Source: Massilia mucilaginosa
GTDB taxonomy: Bacteria; Pseudomonadota; Gammaproteobacteria; Burkholderiales; Burkholderiaceae_D
NCBI RefSeq assembly: GCF_011682145.1
Contig: NZ_WHJH01000008.1
Location: 62,001 to 126,000, forward strand
DNA: 64,000 nucleotides
Direction: 5' to 3'
Shown one piece after another: positions 15,882 to 25,897 of the stretch. The notes under the pieces are model-generated. The model saw only the letters and a program-made list of their open reading frames with translations. It was not told the DNA's origin and ran no database searches. The translations under genes were made by a program, and so were the position numbers. Each line of letters begins with the position of its first letter. Position 1 is the stretch's first letter.

Positions 15882-16129
15882 GTCAACCATGCGAGCGGGG
15901 AAACATGGCCCTGCGCAATCTGATCCGGCACGCCGATGCCATGACGGGACCCGATGTGTGGGACAGCGGCTACTTCCGCGGGCAGATCAGCACCATCGAA
16001 GGCTATCTGCAACCCGACCCTGAACTGCTGCAACGCGCCAAGGCCAGCATCGATCTGCTGGCGGCGCGCGCTGCGCATACGTTTCCGGTGGCACAAGCGC
16101 GCCACAGCGGCCGCATGCATGCCGGGTAG
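15878..16129 (+). CDS. small phage early protein, unknown (83 aa)
   Basis: An 83-residue protein, MSQPCERGNMALRNLIRHAD to ARHSGRMHAG. Its ATG overlaps the stop of the previous gene (ATGA), so both are co-translated from the operator-bearing promoter. It is the last prophage gene before the tRNA. No integrase or excisionase motif is visible. A helical middle (PDPELLQRAKASIDLLAARA) is the only clear structure. Confidence 0.6.
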   Translation: MSQPCERGNMALRNLIRHADAMTGPDVWDSGYFRGQISTIEGYLQPDPELLQRAKASIDLLAARAAHTFPVAQARHSGRMHAG

Positions 16130-16159
16130 CGCCGCCCGGGTGGCGCGCCAGCGCACAAG

Positions 16160-16190
16160 AAAAAACCCGCTACGCCGTGAGGCGTGCGGG
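16160..16190 (-). terminator. intrinsic terminator of tRNA-Thr
   Basis: On the minus strand CCCGC-ACGCC-tcac-GGCGT-a-GCGGG is followed by six U residues, starting about 20 bases after the tRNA 3' end. Confidence 0.85.
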
Positions 16191-16211
16191 TTCTGACTTG
16201 CTGCATGTACC

Positions 16212-16287
16212 TGGTGCCGATTGCCGGAATCGAACTGGCGACCTTTTCATTACGAATGAACTGCTCTACCAACTGAGCTAAATCGGC
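16212..16287 (-). tRNA. tRNA-Thr (anticodon CGT)
   Basis: A 76-nucleotide cloverleaf with encoded CCA. The 7-bp acceptor stem (GCCGATT/AATCGGC) is perfect, the D arm is GCTCAGTTGGTAGAGC, the anticodon loop TTCGTAA reads ACG, and the T loop is TTCGATT. It matches the pattern of the E. coli thrW type, including its G27-A43 non-pair. The T stem GCCAG/CCGGC holds an A52-C62 mismatch, which is unusual. Its 3' end points at the prophage, so it is a candidate attachment site. Confidence 0.95.
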
Positions 16288-16291
16288 GAAG

Positions 16292-16341
16292 ACGCGTATT
16301 CTAGCAAACAACCCGGCAAAATTGCTAGTCCGAATACGCGT
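16292..16341. repeat. inverted repeat between tRNA-Thr and fbp
   Basis: Arms ACGCGTATTC (16292-16301) and GAATACGCGT (16332-16341) are perfect complements, with inner TAGCAA/TTGCTA also pairing. The repeat lies just upstream of the tRNA in its promoter region and downstream of fbp. Confidence 0.7.
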
Positions 16342-16371
16342 TCTTTCGGTTTTCTGTCAAAAAAACCAGTT

Positions 16372-17373
<1,002 letters not shown>

Positions 17374-17406
17374 TCACTTCCCTTTGGTGTGTTGAATATG
17401 CTTTGG

Positions 17407-17545
17407 CCGGGGGCCTCGAAAAACCGTAGCGAGCGGCGTCAGTTTCGTACGAGAAGCGCAGCCGTACGAAGGTACGGTGAGCATCGCAGGACTGCGCGTC
17501 CCGGACGAAAATGACGACGCGCAGTAGGTTTTTCGAGGTCCCCGG
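17407..17545. repeat. 139-bp element with 19-bp terminal inverted repeats
   Basis: The ends CCGGGGGCCTCGAAAAACC (17407-17425) and its complement (17527-17545) differ at one base. The interior carries repeated CGTACGA words. It fills the gap between pepN and fbp and encodes nothing convincing. It looks like a dispersed non-autonomous palindromic element. Confidence 0.7.
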
Positions 17546-17557
17546 TCGTCGCGGCGA

Positions 17558-20200
17558 TTAATTGGCGAGCGCCTTGCTCACCACTTCGCGCACGTCGTTG
17601 GATAATTTTTTCACGCCGGCGACCTTCTGCAAGGCCTTCTTCATGTGCGCCTGCAGCGCCGGCGCGTACCTGCGCCAGCGGTCCATGGAGCGCGCCAGGC
17701 GGCTCGCCACCTGCGGGTTCAGGCTGTCGAGCGCGATCACCTGCTCGGCCCAGAAGGCGTAGCCGCTGCCGTCAGGCGCGTGGAACTGCGAGGCATTGCC
17801 GACGCAGAAAGTAAATACCAGGCTGCGCGCGCGGTTCGGATTCTTGATGTTGAAGGCCGCATGGCGCATCAACGCGCGCACCGCCGCCAGGTCGGTGGCC
17901 GGGGCCGAGGCCTGCATCGCGAACCACTTGTCGATTACCAGCGCCTCGTTGTCGAAGTCCTGGTAGAACGATTGCAGCGCCGCCTGCGCCGACGCCGCGC
18001 CCGCGTGGATCAGGGCCGCCAGCGCGGCTACCCGGTCGGTCATGTTGCCGGCGGTGTCGAACTGCGCCTGCGCCAGTGCGATACCCTCTTCGCTGGAGGT
18101 CGACGCCAGGTAGGCCAGGGCCAGGTTCTTCAGGCCGCGCCGGCCCGCCGACAAGGCATCGGGGCTGTACGCGCCCGGAGTCTGGTTGGCCTCGTACTGG
18201 GCCCGCAAGTCCACCCGCAGCGCCTCGCCGATGGTGCGCCGCACGAACTGGCGCGCCTGGTGAATCGCCTGCGGATTGACCACTTCCATCTGGTCGGCGA
18301 TCATGCTCTCGGACGGCAACAGCAAGGCTTGTTCGCGGAAGGCCGCATCGAGCGAGGCGTCGGCCAGGATCTTGCGCAGCGCGTCGATGAAGGTGGCGTC
18401 CAGCGCTAACGTGTCGCCCGCGGCCACGGCTGCGGTGAGCTTGAGCAGGCGCGCCATGGCGAGGCGCTGGCCGGCTTCCCAGCGGTTGACCGGGTCGCTG
18501 TCATGGCTGAACAGGTGCAGCAGTTCGGTGTCGGTGTAGTCGTATTCCAGCACCACGGGCGCCGAAAAATCGCGCAGGATCGACGGCGTCGGCGCTTCCT
18601 TCACACCGGAAAAGCGGAAGGTGCGCGAGGCGTCGGTCAGTTCCAGCACCGCCGTGACGGCATCGAGTCCATCGACGTTCAGGTGCAGGTCGCGGCCGTC
18701 GGCGCCCAGCAGGCCGACCGCCACCGGAATATGGAACGGCAGCTTGTGTTCCTGGCCGGGCGTGGCCGGGCAGCGCTGGGTCAGGGTCAGCTCGTAGGTC
18801 AATGCGTCGGCGTCGTAGCGCCCTTCGGCGCGCACCACGGGCGTTCCGGCCTGGCTGTACCAGCGTTCGAACTGCGACAGGTCGCGCCCGCCCGCATCGG
18901 CCATGGCGGCGCGGAAGTCGTCGCAGGTCACGGCCTGGCCGTCATGGCGCTCGAAATACAGGTCCATGCCCTTGCGGAAGCGTTCGCGCCCGAGCAGGGT
19001 CTGGTACATGCGCACCACTTCCGCGCCTTTTTCGTAGACCGTGACGGTGTAGAAGTTATTGATCTCCACAAAAGAATCGGGCCGCACCGGGTGCGCCATC
19101 GGCCCCGCGTCTTCCGGGAACTGGGCCTGGCGCAGGGTGCGCACCTGGTCGATGCGGGTGACCGCGCGCCCGCTCTCGGTGCCGATCATGTCGGCCGAAA
19201 ACTCCTGGTCGCGGAACACCGTCAGCCCTTCTTTCAGCGACAGCTGGAACCAGTCGCGGCACGTGATGCGGTTGCCGGTCCAGTTGTGAAAATACTCGTG
19301 GCCGACCACCGCTTCGATGCCGGCGTAGTCGATGTCGGTCGCCACGCGCGGATTGGCCAGCACGAACTTGGTGTTGAAGATGTTCAGGCCCTTGTTTTCC
19401 ATCGCGCCCATGTTGAAGTCGCCCACGGCGACGATCATGAAGCGGTCCAGGTCGAGCTCGAGTCCGAAGCGCTCTTCATCCCAGCGGATCGAGTTCTTGA
19501 GCGACTGCATGGCGTAATCGGTCTTGTCGAGGTTGCCCTCTTCCACCCACACCTGGAGCAGCGCCGTGCGCCCATCGGCCAGTTTGAACATTTCTTCCTG
19601 GCACACCAGGCGCGCCGCGACCAGCGCGAACAGGTAGGACGGCTTCTTGAACGGGTCTTCCCACTTGGCAAAGTGGCGCCCATCGCCCAGCTCGCCCTCT
19701 TCGATCAGGTTGCCGTTCGACAGCAGCACCGGATAGGTCGCCTTATCGGCGCGCAACATCACCGTGTATTTCGCCATCACGTCGGGACGGTCGGGGAAAT
19801 ACGTAATGTTGCGGAAACCCTCCGCTTCGCATTGGGTGAAAAAGTTGCCGTTCGATACGTACAACCCGTTCAGGGTCGTATTCTTGACCGGTGCGGTCAG
19901 GGTTTCGATTTCCAGGGTCACCTCGTCGGGCGCGTTCGGGATGACCAGCATCTTGTCGTCGAGTCGGTAATCGCGCTTGGACAGGGTCGTGCCGTTCATG
20001 CGCAGCGCCACCAGGACGATGTTCTCTCCGTGCAACTCAATCGCGCGCACCTGGCTCTCGGGATTGCGCGTCATGCTCAGGCGGCTGGCGACGATGGTGC
20101 GCTGCGGGTCGAGATCAAAGCCAAGTTCGACCGTTTCCACCATGAAGCCGGGCGGGGTGTACTCTTTGCGATAGATGGTTTGCGGAGTGTCTGTGCGCAT
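17558..20200 (-). CDS. pepN: aminopeptidase N (M1 zinc peptidase)
   Basis: An 880-residue cytoplasmic enzyme that removes N-terminal residues from peptides during protein turnover. It has the exopeptidase motif GAMEN near residue 263 and the zinc site HEYFHNW near residue 300, followed by the third ligand region (KEGLTVFRDQEFSAD). C-terminal helical DUF3458-type domains complete the gamma-proteobacterial PepN layout (870-890 residues is usual). The start MRTDTPQTIYRKEYTPPGF is the family's N-terminus. It is transcribed alone toward the repeat element. Confidence 0.97.
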   Translation of the reverse strand: MRTDTPQTIYRKEYTPPGFMVETVELGFDLDPQRTIVASRLSMTRNPESQVRAIELHGENIVLVALRMNGTTLSKRDYRLDDKMLVIPNAPDEVTLEIETLTAPVKNTTLNGLYVSNGNFFTQCEAEGFRNITYFPDRPDVMAKYTVMLRADKATYPVLLSNGNLIEEGELGDGRHFAKWEDPFKKPSYLFALVAARLVCQEEMFKLADGRTALLQVWVEEGNLDKTDYAMQSLKNSIRWDEERFGLELDLDRFMIVAVGDFNMGAMENKGLNIFNTKFVLANPRVATDIDYAGIEAVVGHEYFHNWTGNRITCRDWFQLSLKEGLTVFRDQEFSADMIGTESGRAVTRIDQVRTLRQAQFPEDAGPMAHPVRPDSFVEINNFYTVTVYEKGAEVVRMYQTLLGRERFRKGMDLYFERHDGQAVTCDDFRAAMADAGGRDLSQFERWYSQAGTPVVRAEGRYDADALTYELTLTQRCPATPGQEHKLPFHIPVAVGLLGADGRDLHLNVDGLDAVTAVLELTDASRTFRFSGVKEAPTPSILRDFSAPVVLEYDYTDTELLHLFSHDSDPVNRWEAGQRLAMARLLKLTAAVAAGDTLALDATFIDALRKILADASLDAAFREQALLLPSESMIADQMEVVNPQAIHQARQFVRRTIGEALRVDLRAQYEANQTPGAYSPDALSAGRRGLKNLALAYLASTSSEEGIALAQAQFDTAGNMTDRVAALAALIHAGAASAQAALQSFYQDFDNEALVIDKWFAMQASAPATDLAAVRALMRHAAFNIKNPNRARSLVFTFCVGNASQFHAPDGSGYAFWAEQVIALDSLNPQVASRLARSMDRWRRYAPALQAHMKKALQKVAGVKKLSNDVREVVSKALAN

Positions 20201-20404
20201 GGGATCTCGGAAGGGACGGTGAGTCGGGAGCCTATTTTACCAATACCGCAAGCTTGCGCCGCGCCTCATTGCCTCCGATTGCCTCGCATTTGCCTGTATC
20301 GCAGTGTGAACGGGGGTAACAACTTGTAAAAATTCTGCGAAAATAGGCTGCGAGACATAAAGTTAGCTTCGGTGAAATCCGTTTTGAGTCATGGGAGTAA
20401 AACA

Positions 20405-21061
20405 ATGAGACGATTATTGATAGCCGCCGGTGCGGCGCTGACCCTGCTGCTGGGAGGCTGCGCGACCACGATCCGCAGCGATGTGACCACCTTCCACCAA
20501 TGGCCGGCCGAGCTGCGGGATAAAACCTATGTATTCGAAGCGCCGCCGGTGCAGGACGATACGCTCGAACTGCGCAGCTACCAGAACCTGGTGCGCGGGG
20601 AGCTGACGCGGCTGGGTTTCCGCGACGCCGGCGAAAGCGGCAAGCCGACCCTCAAAATCTCGATGCGTTTCACCACCACCGACATCCCGGTGCGGATCGT
20701 CGAAATGGTCGATCCCTTCTTTTACGCCAGCCCGCGCTTCGCCTTCGGCGGCTACGGCTACCGCGGCCGCCACTGGGGCGCGCGGCGTTACTGGGGCGGC
20801 TGGCACAGCCCCTTCTACGACCCGTTCTGGACCGGCGCGCCGATGTACCGCGAGCGCATCGATCACCAGTACCGGCGCGAACTGCAGGTCGGGATCAAGT
20901 CGATCCCGGACGGCAAGCGCCTGTTCGACGTCACCGTGCATAACATGAGCCGCGACATGTCCACCCCGGCGCTGATGCCGGCGCTGGTGCACAGCGCCTT
21001 CGCCGAATTCCCGGGCGTGAGCGGGGTCGCGCGGCGGGTCGAACTGAAACGCGAAGGCTGA
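20405..21061 (+). CDS. DUF4136 outer-envelope lipoprotein
   Basis: A 218-residue predicted lipoprotein. The signal MRRLLIAAGAALTLLLGGC has a lipobox LLGGC with Cys19; there is no Asp at +2, so outer-membrane sorting is likely. The mature part fits DUF4136 (DVTTFHQWPAELRDKTYVFE, DTLELRSYQNLVRGELTRLG) and has a Gly/Tyr/Arg-rich loop near residue 120. The ATG at 20405 has GGGAG upstream; the frame is open 11 codons earlier but that part is not signal-like. Function of the family is unknown. It is separated from pepN by a divergent promoter region and ends at a strong terminator. Confidence 0.85.
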   Translation: MRRLLIAAGAALTLLLGGCATTIRSDVTTFHQWPAELRDKTYVFEAPPVQDDTLELRSYQNLVRGELTRLGFRDAGESGKPTLKISMRFTTTDIPVRIVEMVDPFFYASPRFAFGGYGYRGRHWGARRYWGGWHSPFYDPFWTGAPMYRERIDHQYRRELQVGIKSIPDGKRLFDVTVHNMSRDMSTPALMPALVHSAFAEFPGVSGVARRVELKREG

Positions 21062-21076
21062 GTCGCCAGGCCTCGC

Positions 21077-21114
21077 AAAAAAACGCGCCCGGCTCACCAC
21101 CGGGCGCGTTTTTT
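21077..21114. terminator. bidirectional intrinsic terminator
   Basis: A perfect 9-bp stem CGCGCCCGG/CCGGGCGCG is flanked by A7 on the left and T6 on the right. It ends the lipoprotein gene on the plus strand and the small membrane protein/quinone reductase operon on the minus strand. Confidence 0.9.
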
Positions 21115-21236
21115 CATGGATGGCCGAGCCAGGCCTCCGAACCGAAGGTGATCCCCACGATCAGCAGCACCGCCAGAATCAGCCCGATCAACAGGCGCCC
21201 GAACTTGGGCGAGCCATCGTCCTCCGGCGCGCTCAT
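21114..21236 (-). CDS. small single-pass membrane protein (40 aa)
   Basis: A 40-residue protein, [19 protein letters not shown] then ILAVLLIVGITFGSEAWLGHP. It has an acidic N-terminus, one transmembrane helix (about residues 14-33) and a short tail. Its ATG overlaps the stop of the quinone oxidoreductase gene (ATGA, 21233-21236), and its stop touches the terminator, so it is the last gene of that operon. It is too short for many gene callers. Function is unknown; a membrane tether or small regulator is possible. Confidence 0.7.
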   Translation of the reverse strand: MSAPEDDGSPKFGRLLIGLILAVLLIVGITFGSEAWLGHP

Positions 21237-22210
21237 GGCACCAGGATCGACGAACCGGTCGTCTTGCGCGCTTCGAGGTCGATATGCGCCTGCGCGGCGT
21301 CGGCCAGCTTGTAGGTCTGGTGGATAGCGATCTTGACATCGCCGCTGGCGACTACCGCGAACAGGTCGGCCGCCATCGCTTCCAGGTCGGCGCGCCTGGC
21401 GGCGTAGCTGAACAGGGTCGGACGGGTGATGAACAGCGAGCCGCGCGACGACAGTTCGGCCAGCGAAAAATCGGGTACCGGGCCGGACGCGTTGCCGAAG
21501 CTGACCATCGTGCCGAGCGGGCGCAGGCAGTCGAGCGACTTGATAAAGGTGTCCTTGCCGATCGAGTCGTACACCACCGAGACCTTGTCGCCGTTGGTGA
21601 TCTCCATCACGCGCGCCACGAAATCCTCGGTGTTGTAGTTGATGACGTGGCTGCAGCCGGCCGCCTTGGCCAGCGCCGCCTTTTCATCGGAACCGGCGGT
21701 GCCGATCATGTTCACACCCAGCGCGCGCGCCCACTGCGAGGCGATCAGGCCCACGCCGCCGGCGGCCGCGTGGAACAGGATGGTGTCGCCGCGCTTGAGC
21801 GGCACGGTGCGGCGGAACAGGTACTGCACGGTCAGCCCCTGCAGCATCATGGCGGCGCCGGTCTCGAACGAGATCGCGTCCGGGAGACGCAGCAGCAGCG
21901 CCGAAGGCATGTTGCGCACCTCGCTGTAAGCGCCGTTCGGACGGCCGGCGTAGGCCACGCGGTCGCCCACGGCCACCTCGGTCACGCCTTCGCCGACCGC
22001 TTCGACCACGCCCGCGCCTTCCATGCCCAGGCCGGCCGGCAGCGGCTGCGGATACAAGCCGGTGCGGAAGTACACATCGATATAGTTGATGCCGCAGGCG
22101 GCGTGGCGCACGCGCGCTTCGCCCGGTCCGGGCTCGCCCACTTCCACGTCGACGTATTCCATGACCTCGGGGCCGCCGGTGCGGTTGATGCGGATTGCTT
22201 TTGCCATCAT
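21233..22210 (-). CDS. qor: NADPH:quinone oxidoreductase (zinc-independent MDR family)
   Basis: A 325-residue cytosolic reductase that passes electrons from NADPH to quinones. It has the GroES-like N-terminal domain ([36 protein letters not shown]) and a Rossmann domain with [14 protein letters not shown] near residue 150. It lacks structural zinc cysteines, as in Qor. The ATG at 22210 overlaps the mgsA stop and has AGGAG six bases upstream; the second ATG at 22207 is an alternative. It is co-transcribed with mgsA and the 40-residue membrane protein. Confidence 0.92.
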   Translation of the reverse strand: MMAKAIRINRTGGPEVMEYVDVEVGEPGPGEARVRHAACGINYIDVYFRTGLYPQPLPAGLGMEGAGVVEAVGEGVTEVAVGDRVAYAGRPNGAYSEVRNMPSALLLRLPDAISFETGAAMMLQGLTVQYLFRRTVPLKRGDTILFHAAAGGVGLIASQWARALGVNMIGTAGSDEKAALAKAAGCSHVINYNTEDFVARVMEITNGDKVSVVYDSIGKDTFIKSLDCLRPLGTMVSFGNASGPVPDFSLAELSSRGSLFITRPTLFSYAARRADLEAMAADLFAVVASGDVKIAIHQTYKLADAAQAHIDLEARKTTGSSILVP

Positions 22211-22632
22211 GCTGGACTCCTGTCTGATTCAAAATCGGGTTGTGCGGCCGCCAGCCTGAGATGCGACAGCAGCACATGGGCGGTCGACAGATTGGTGGCG
22301 CAGGCCACGTTGTGGACGTCGCAGGCGCGCACCAGCGCGTTGATATCCGGCTCGTGCGGCTGCGGCGTCATCGGGTCGCGCAGGAACACCACCGCGTCGA
22401 TCCGGCCTTCGACCAGGGCCGCGCCGATCTGCAGGTCGCCGCCAAAAGGGCCGGACTCCTTGCGTTCCACCGCCAGCCCCAGCTCCATGATCAGGCGCGC
22501 GCCGGTGGTGCCGGTCGCCATCAGCTGGCAGCCGCGCAGGAAATCGAGGTACTCGCCGGCGAGCACGATCATGTCGTCCTTCTTCTTGTCGTGCGCGATC
22601 AGGGCGATGCGGGGCATGGTCGGTTGGTTCAT
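22207..22632 (-). CDS. mgsA: methylglyoxal synthase
   Basis: A 141-residue enzyme that converts dihydroxyacetone phosphate to methylglyoxal and phosphate, a bypass of lower glycolysis under phosphate shortage. It shows the family pattern [20 protein letters not shown] phosphate loop, [12 protein letters not shown] with the catalytic Asp, and [15 protein letters not shown]. The start [12 protein letters not shown] is normal for length, though its ribosome site is weak. It overlaps qor by four bases. Pairing with a quinone/aldehyde-type reductase may help handle the reactive product, which is an inference. Confidence 0.93.
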   Translation of the reverse strand: MNQPTMPRIALIAHDKKKDDMIVLAGEYLDFLRGCQLMATGTTGARLIMELGLAVERKESGPFGGDLQIGAALVEGRIDAVVFLRDPMTPQPHEPDINALVRACDVHNVACATNLSTAHVLLSHLRLAAAQPDFESDRSPA

Positions 22633-22676
22633 TCGGTCGCTTTCGTGAGGTCGGATTGATGGTGGTGGACTGACGA

Positions 22677-23606
22677 CTATTTTTTCTTCGACAGCATGTA
22701 AATCCCCGCCAGTACCATCGCGGTGCCGCCCAGCTGCACGGCGGTGATCGGCTCTTTCAACACCAGCGCGCCGAGGAACAGGGTCGAGACGGGGCCGATC
22801 ATGCCGGCCTGCGACGCGGTCGAGGCGCCGATGCGCTGCACCGCGATCATGGTCATGAAGACCGGCAGCACAGTGCAAAAAATCCCGTTGGCCAGCGAGT
22901 ACCAGTACACCGCCGCCGGCTGCACCAGCATCGAGGCGGGCCGCAGCACGAAGAACTGGCCGATGCACACCGCGCTCGAGACGCACATCGCATACGCCAC
23001 CAGGCGCAGGGAGCCGATGCGGCGCACCATCTCGCCCGACATCAAGAGGTACACCGCGTACGACAGCGCCGAACCAAGCACCAGCAGCGCGCCGACGCTG
23101 GTGCGTCCTGTGCTGCCGGCGCCGCCGTCAAGGTCATGCACGAACACCAGCACGATGCCGCAGTACGACACCAGCAGCGCCAGCCACTCGATGCGGCTGA
23201 TGTGCCGCTTGAGGAACACCGAGGTAATCAGAAGGACAAACGTCGGCGTGAGAAACAGGATCAGGCGTTCCAGCCCGACCGAGATGAACTGCAGGCCAAG
23301 AAAATCGAGAAAACTGGAGAGGTAGTAGCCGACCACGCCCAGCAACACCAGGCGCCAGCGGTCGGCGACCGGCAGCGGCGCTTCGGTGCGCATCTTCCAG
23401 AGGGCGACGGCGGCGAACACCGGCAGCGAGAACAGCATGCGGAAGGCGAGCACGGTGACGGCGTCGACGTGGTAGCGGTACATCAGCTTGGCCAGCACCG
23501 CCTTGGTCGAAAACAGCACCGCGCCCGCGATGGCGAGAGCCAGGCCGGCCATCAGGGCCTGGCGCGGGATCGATTGGGCGGCGACGGCCGTTGCGCTTTT
23601 GTTCAT
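22677..23606 (-). CDS. EamA/DMT-family transporter
   Basis: A 309-residue inner-membrane protein with ten hydrophobic segments in two EamA halves ([20 protein letters not shown] at the first helix, [20 protein letters not shown] at the start of the second half), ending in the short basic tail MLSKKK. The family exports metabolites such as amino acids. The start [10 protein letters not shown] at 23606 places the first helix at residues 18-36. It lies 44 bases upstream of mgsA on the same strand and could share its transcript. The substrate cannot be deduced. Confidence 0.88.
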   Translation of the reverse strand: MNKSATAVAAQSIPRQALMAGLALAIAGAVLFSTKAVLAKLMYRYHVDAVTVLAFRMLFSLPVFAAVALWKMRTEAPLPVADRWRLVLLGVVGYYLSSFLDFLGLQFISVGLERLILFLTPTFVLLITSVFLKRHISRIEWLALLVSYCGIVLVFVHDLDGGAGSTGRTSVGALLVLGSALSYAVYLLMSGEMVRRIGSLRLVAYAMCVSSAVCIGQFFVLRPASMLVQPAAVYWYSLANGIFCTVLPVFMTMIAVQRIGASTASQAGMIGPVSTLFLGALVLKEPITAVQLGGTAMVLAGIYMLSKKK

Positions 23607-23717
23607 GCAGCGATTGTAGAACGAATCGCGCAAACTGGCTGGCGGCCGGCGGATTTTGACAAGGGCGCTATGGTAAAATGTCGGCCACTGATGCATACCG
23701 TCTAAGGAAATTTCGAC

Positions 23718-24443
23718 ATGGCTGGACACAGCAAATGGGCCAATATCAAGCACAAGAAGGCCGCTACCGACGCCAAGCGCGGCAAGATCTGGACCCGATT
23801 GATCAAGGAAATCACGGTTGGCGCGCGCATGGGCGGCCCCGACATCGCCACCAACCCGCGCCTGCGCCTGGCGGTGGACAAGGCGGCTGACGCCAATATG
23901 CCGAAAGAGAACGTCACGCGCGCCATCTTGCGCGGCTCGGGCGGGCTCGAAGGCGTGAACTACGAAGAGGTACGCTACGAAGGCTACGGCATCGGCGGCG
24001 CGGCCATCATCGTCGACTGCATGACCGACAACCGCGTACGCACGGTGGCCGAAGTGCGCCACGCCTTCAATAAACACGGCGGCAACATGGGCACCGAAGG
24101 TTCGGTCGCGTTCATGTTCAAGCACTGCGGCCAGTTCCTGTTCGCGCCCGGCGTGAACGAAGACAAGTTGATGGAAGCGGCTCTGGAGGCCGGCGCCGAA
24201 GATGTGGTGGCCGACGAAGAAGGCGGCTTCGAAGTGCTGTGCGATCCGTTCGCGTTCGCCACCGTGAAAGAAGCGTTAGAGGCGGCCGGCTTCAAGGCCG
24301 AAGTGGCCGAGATCATCATGAAGCCGTCCACCGAAACCGTGATCGGCGGCGAAGACGGCATCAAGATGCAAAAAATTCTCGACGCGCTCGAGAACCTCGA
24401 CGATGTGCAGGAAGTCTATACCAACGTCCTGATCGAAGATTAA
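23718..24443 (+). CDS. yebC: YebC/PmpR family protein (TACO1-like)
   Basis: A 241-residue cytosolic protein beginning [20 protein letters not shown], the family's invariant start. It continues through the conserved [17 protein letters not shown] region and a C-terminal acidic lobe. Members have been described as transcription regulators and, more recently, as ribosome-associated factors easing translation of difficult sequences. Full normal length. It begins the plus-strand run with purD six bases downstream. Confidence 0.97.
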   Translation: MAGHSKWANIKHKKAATDAKRGKIWTRLIKEITVGARMGGPDIATNPRLRLAVDKAADANMPKENVTRAILRGSGGLEGVNYEEVRYEGYGIGGAAIIVDCMTDNRVRTVAEVRHAFNKHGGNMGTEGSVAFMFKHCGQFLFAPGVNEDKLMEAALEAGAEDVVADEEGGFEVLCDPFAFATVKEALEAAGFKAEVAEIIMKPSTETVIGGEDGIKMQKILDALENLDDVQEVYTNVLIED

Positions 24444-24449
24444 GCTCCT

Positions 24450-25718
24450 ATGAAAATCCTGGTAGTCGGCTCTGGCGGCCGTGAACATGCACTGGCCTGG
24501 AAACTGGCCCAATCCGAACGTATCCAGATGGTCTACGTCGCTCCCGGCAATGGCGGCACGGCGCGCGACATCCGCCTGGTCAACGTCGAACTGTCCGACC
24601 CCGAGCAGCTGGCCGAATTCGTCCAGCGCGAAGGCATCGCCCTGACCGTGGTCGGTCCCGAGACGCCGCTGGCGGCCGGCATCGTCAACCTCTTCCGCGG
24701 CCGCGGCCTGAAGGTTTTCGGACCCACCAAAGAAGCGGCGCAGCTCGAAAGCTCGAAGGACTTCGCCAAGGCCTTCATGCAGCGTCATGGCATTCCGACG
24801 GCGGCCTACCAGACGTTTTCGGACGTGGCGCAGGCGCACGCCTACATCGACGCCAATGGCGCACCGATCGTCATCAAGGCCGACGGCCTGGCTGCCGGCA
24901 AGGGTGTCGTGGTCGCGATGACGCTCGACGAAGCGCATCAGGCGGTGGACCACATGCTGGCCGATAACCGCTTCGGCGACGCCGGCGCGCGCATCGTGAT
25001 CGAAGAGTTTTTGGCGGGCGAGGAAGCGAGCTTCATCGTCATGTGCGACGGCAAAAACATCCTGCCGCTGGCGACCAGCCAGGATCACAAGCGCCTGAAA
25101 GATGCGGACGAAGGCCCCAACACGGGCGGCATGGGCGCGTATTCGCCGGCGCCGATCGTCACGCCGGCCATGCATGCGCGCGTGATGCGCGAGATTATCA
25201 ACCCGACCATCAACGGCATGGCCAAGGACGGCATTCCGTTCACCGGCTTTTTGTACGCGGGCCTGATGATCGACGACAAAGGCAATCCGAAGACGCTCGA
25301 ATTCAACTGCCGCATGGGCGACCCGGAGACGCAGCCGATCATGGCGCGCCTCAAGAGCGACCTGGTGACGGTGATGGAGCATGCGGTGAACGGCACGCTC
25401 GACACGGTCGAACTGGAATGGGACCGCCGCACGGCGGTGGGCGTGGTGCTGGCCGCTGCCGGCTATCCGGACGATCCGCGCAAGGGCGATGTGATCGACG
25501 GCATTCCCGCCGAAACGCCGGAATGCGTGACCTTCCATGCGGGCACCCGCCAGCTTGACGGCAAGCTGGTGACCAGCGGTGGCCGCGTGCTGTGCGTGGT
25601 GGGCCTGGGCGACAGCGTCAAGATGGCGCAGAAGCAGGCTTACGAGACGGTCGACAAGATCCACTTCAACGGCGCGCAGTTCCGCCGCGATATCGGCTGG
25701 CGCGGGTTGAAACACTAA
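24450..25718 (+). CDS. purD: phosphoribosylamine-glycine ligase
   Basis: A 422-residue ATP-grasp enzyme joining glycine to 5-phosphoribosylamine in purine synthesis. It starts MKILVVGSGGREHALAWKL and shows VVGPETPLAAGI, the ATP-grasp lid (IVIKADGLAAGKGVVVA), LEFNCRMGDPETQ with metal ligands, and the C-terminal domain (GRVLCVVGLGDS). Length is normal. It lies six bases after yebC. A palindromic repeat follows before hemF. Confidence 0.98.
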   Translation: MKILVVGSGGREHALAWKLAQSERIQMVYVAPGNGGTARDIRLVNVELSDPEQLAEFVQREGIALTVVGPETPLAAGIVNLFRGRGLKVFGPTKEAAQLESSKDFAKAFMQRHGIPTAAYQTFSDVAQAHAYIDANGAPIVIKADGLAAGKGVVVAMTLDEAHQAVDHMLADNRFGDAGARIVIEEFLAGEEASFIVMCDGKNILPLATSQDHKRLKDADEGPNTGGMGAYSPAPIVTPAMHARVMREIINPTINGMAKDGIPFTGFLYAGLMIDDKGNPKTLEFNCRMGDPETQPIMARLKSDLVTVMEHAVNGTLDTVELEWDRRTAVGVVLAAAGYPDDPRKGDVIDGIPAETPECVTFHAGTRQLDGKLVTSGGRVLCVVGLGDSVKMAQKQAYETVDKIHFNGAQFRRDIGWRGLKH

Positions 25719-25742
25719 GAATCGACCACTAGCCCCAAAACT

Positions 25743-25794
25743 GTCGTCTCCGGCACTGCCGAACCCGACTCCCCGCAGAGGCGGGGACGACGAC
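25743..25794. repeat. REP-like palindrome between purD and hemF
   Basis: Stem TCCCCGC-AGAG-GCGGGGA (25770-25787) is flanked by GTCGTC/GACGAC words and a second small stem CGGCA-C-TGCCG (25751-25761). It resembles the palindromes at 52750 and 57501. Confidence 0.55.
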
Positions 25795-25897
25795 CATTAG
25801 AACGACGGTTCTTAGTTTAACGATGCTGCACATATCATAAAACACCGGCACGGTGTACAATTCGTCCTCAATTTTTATTCCCCGGTCCCGCTCCCCG

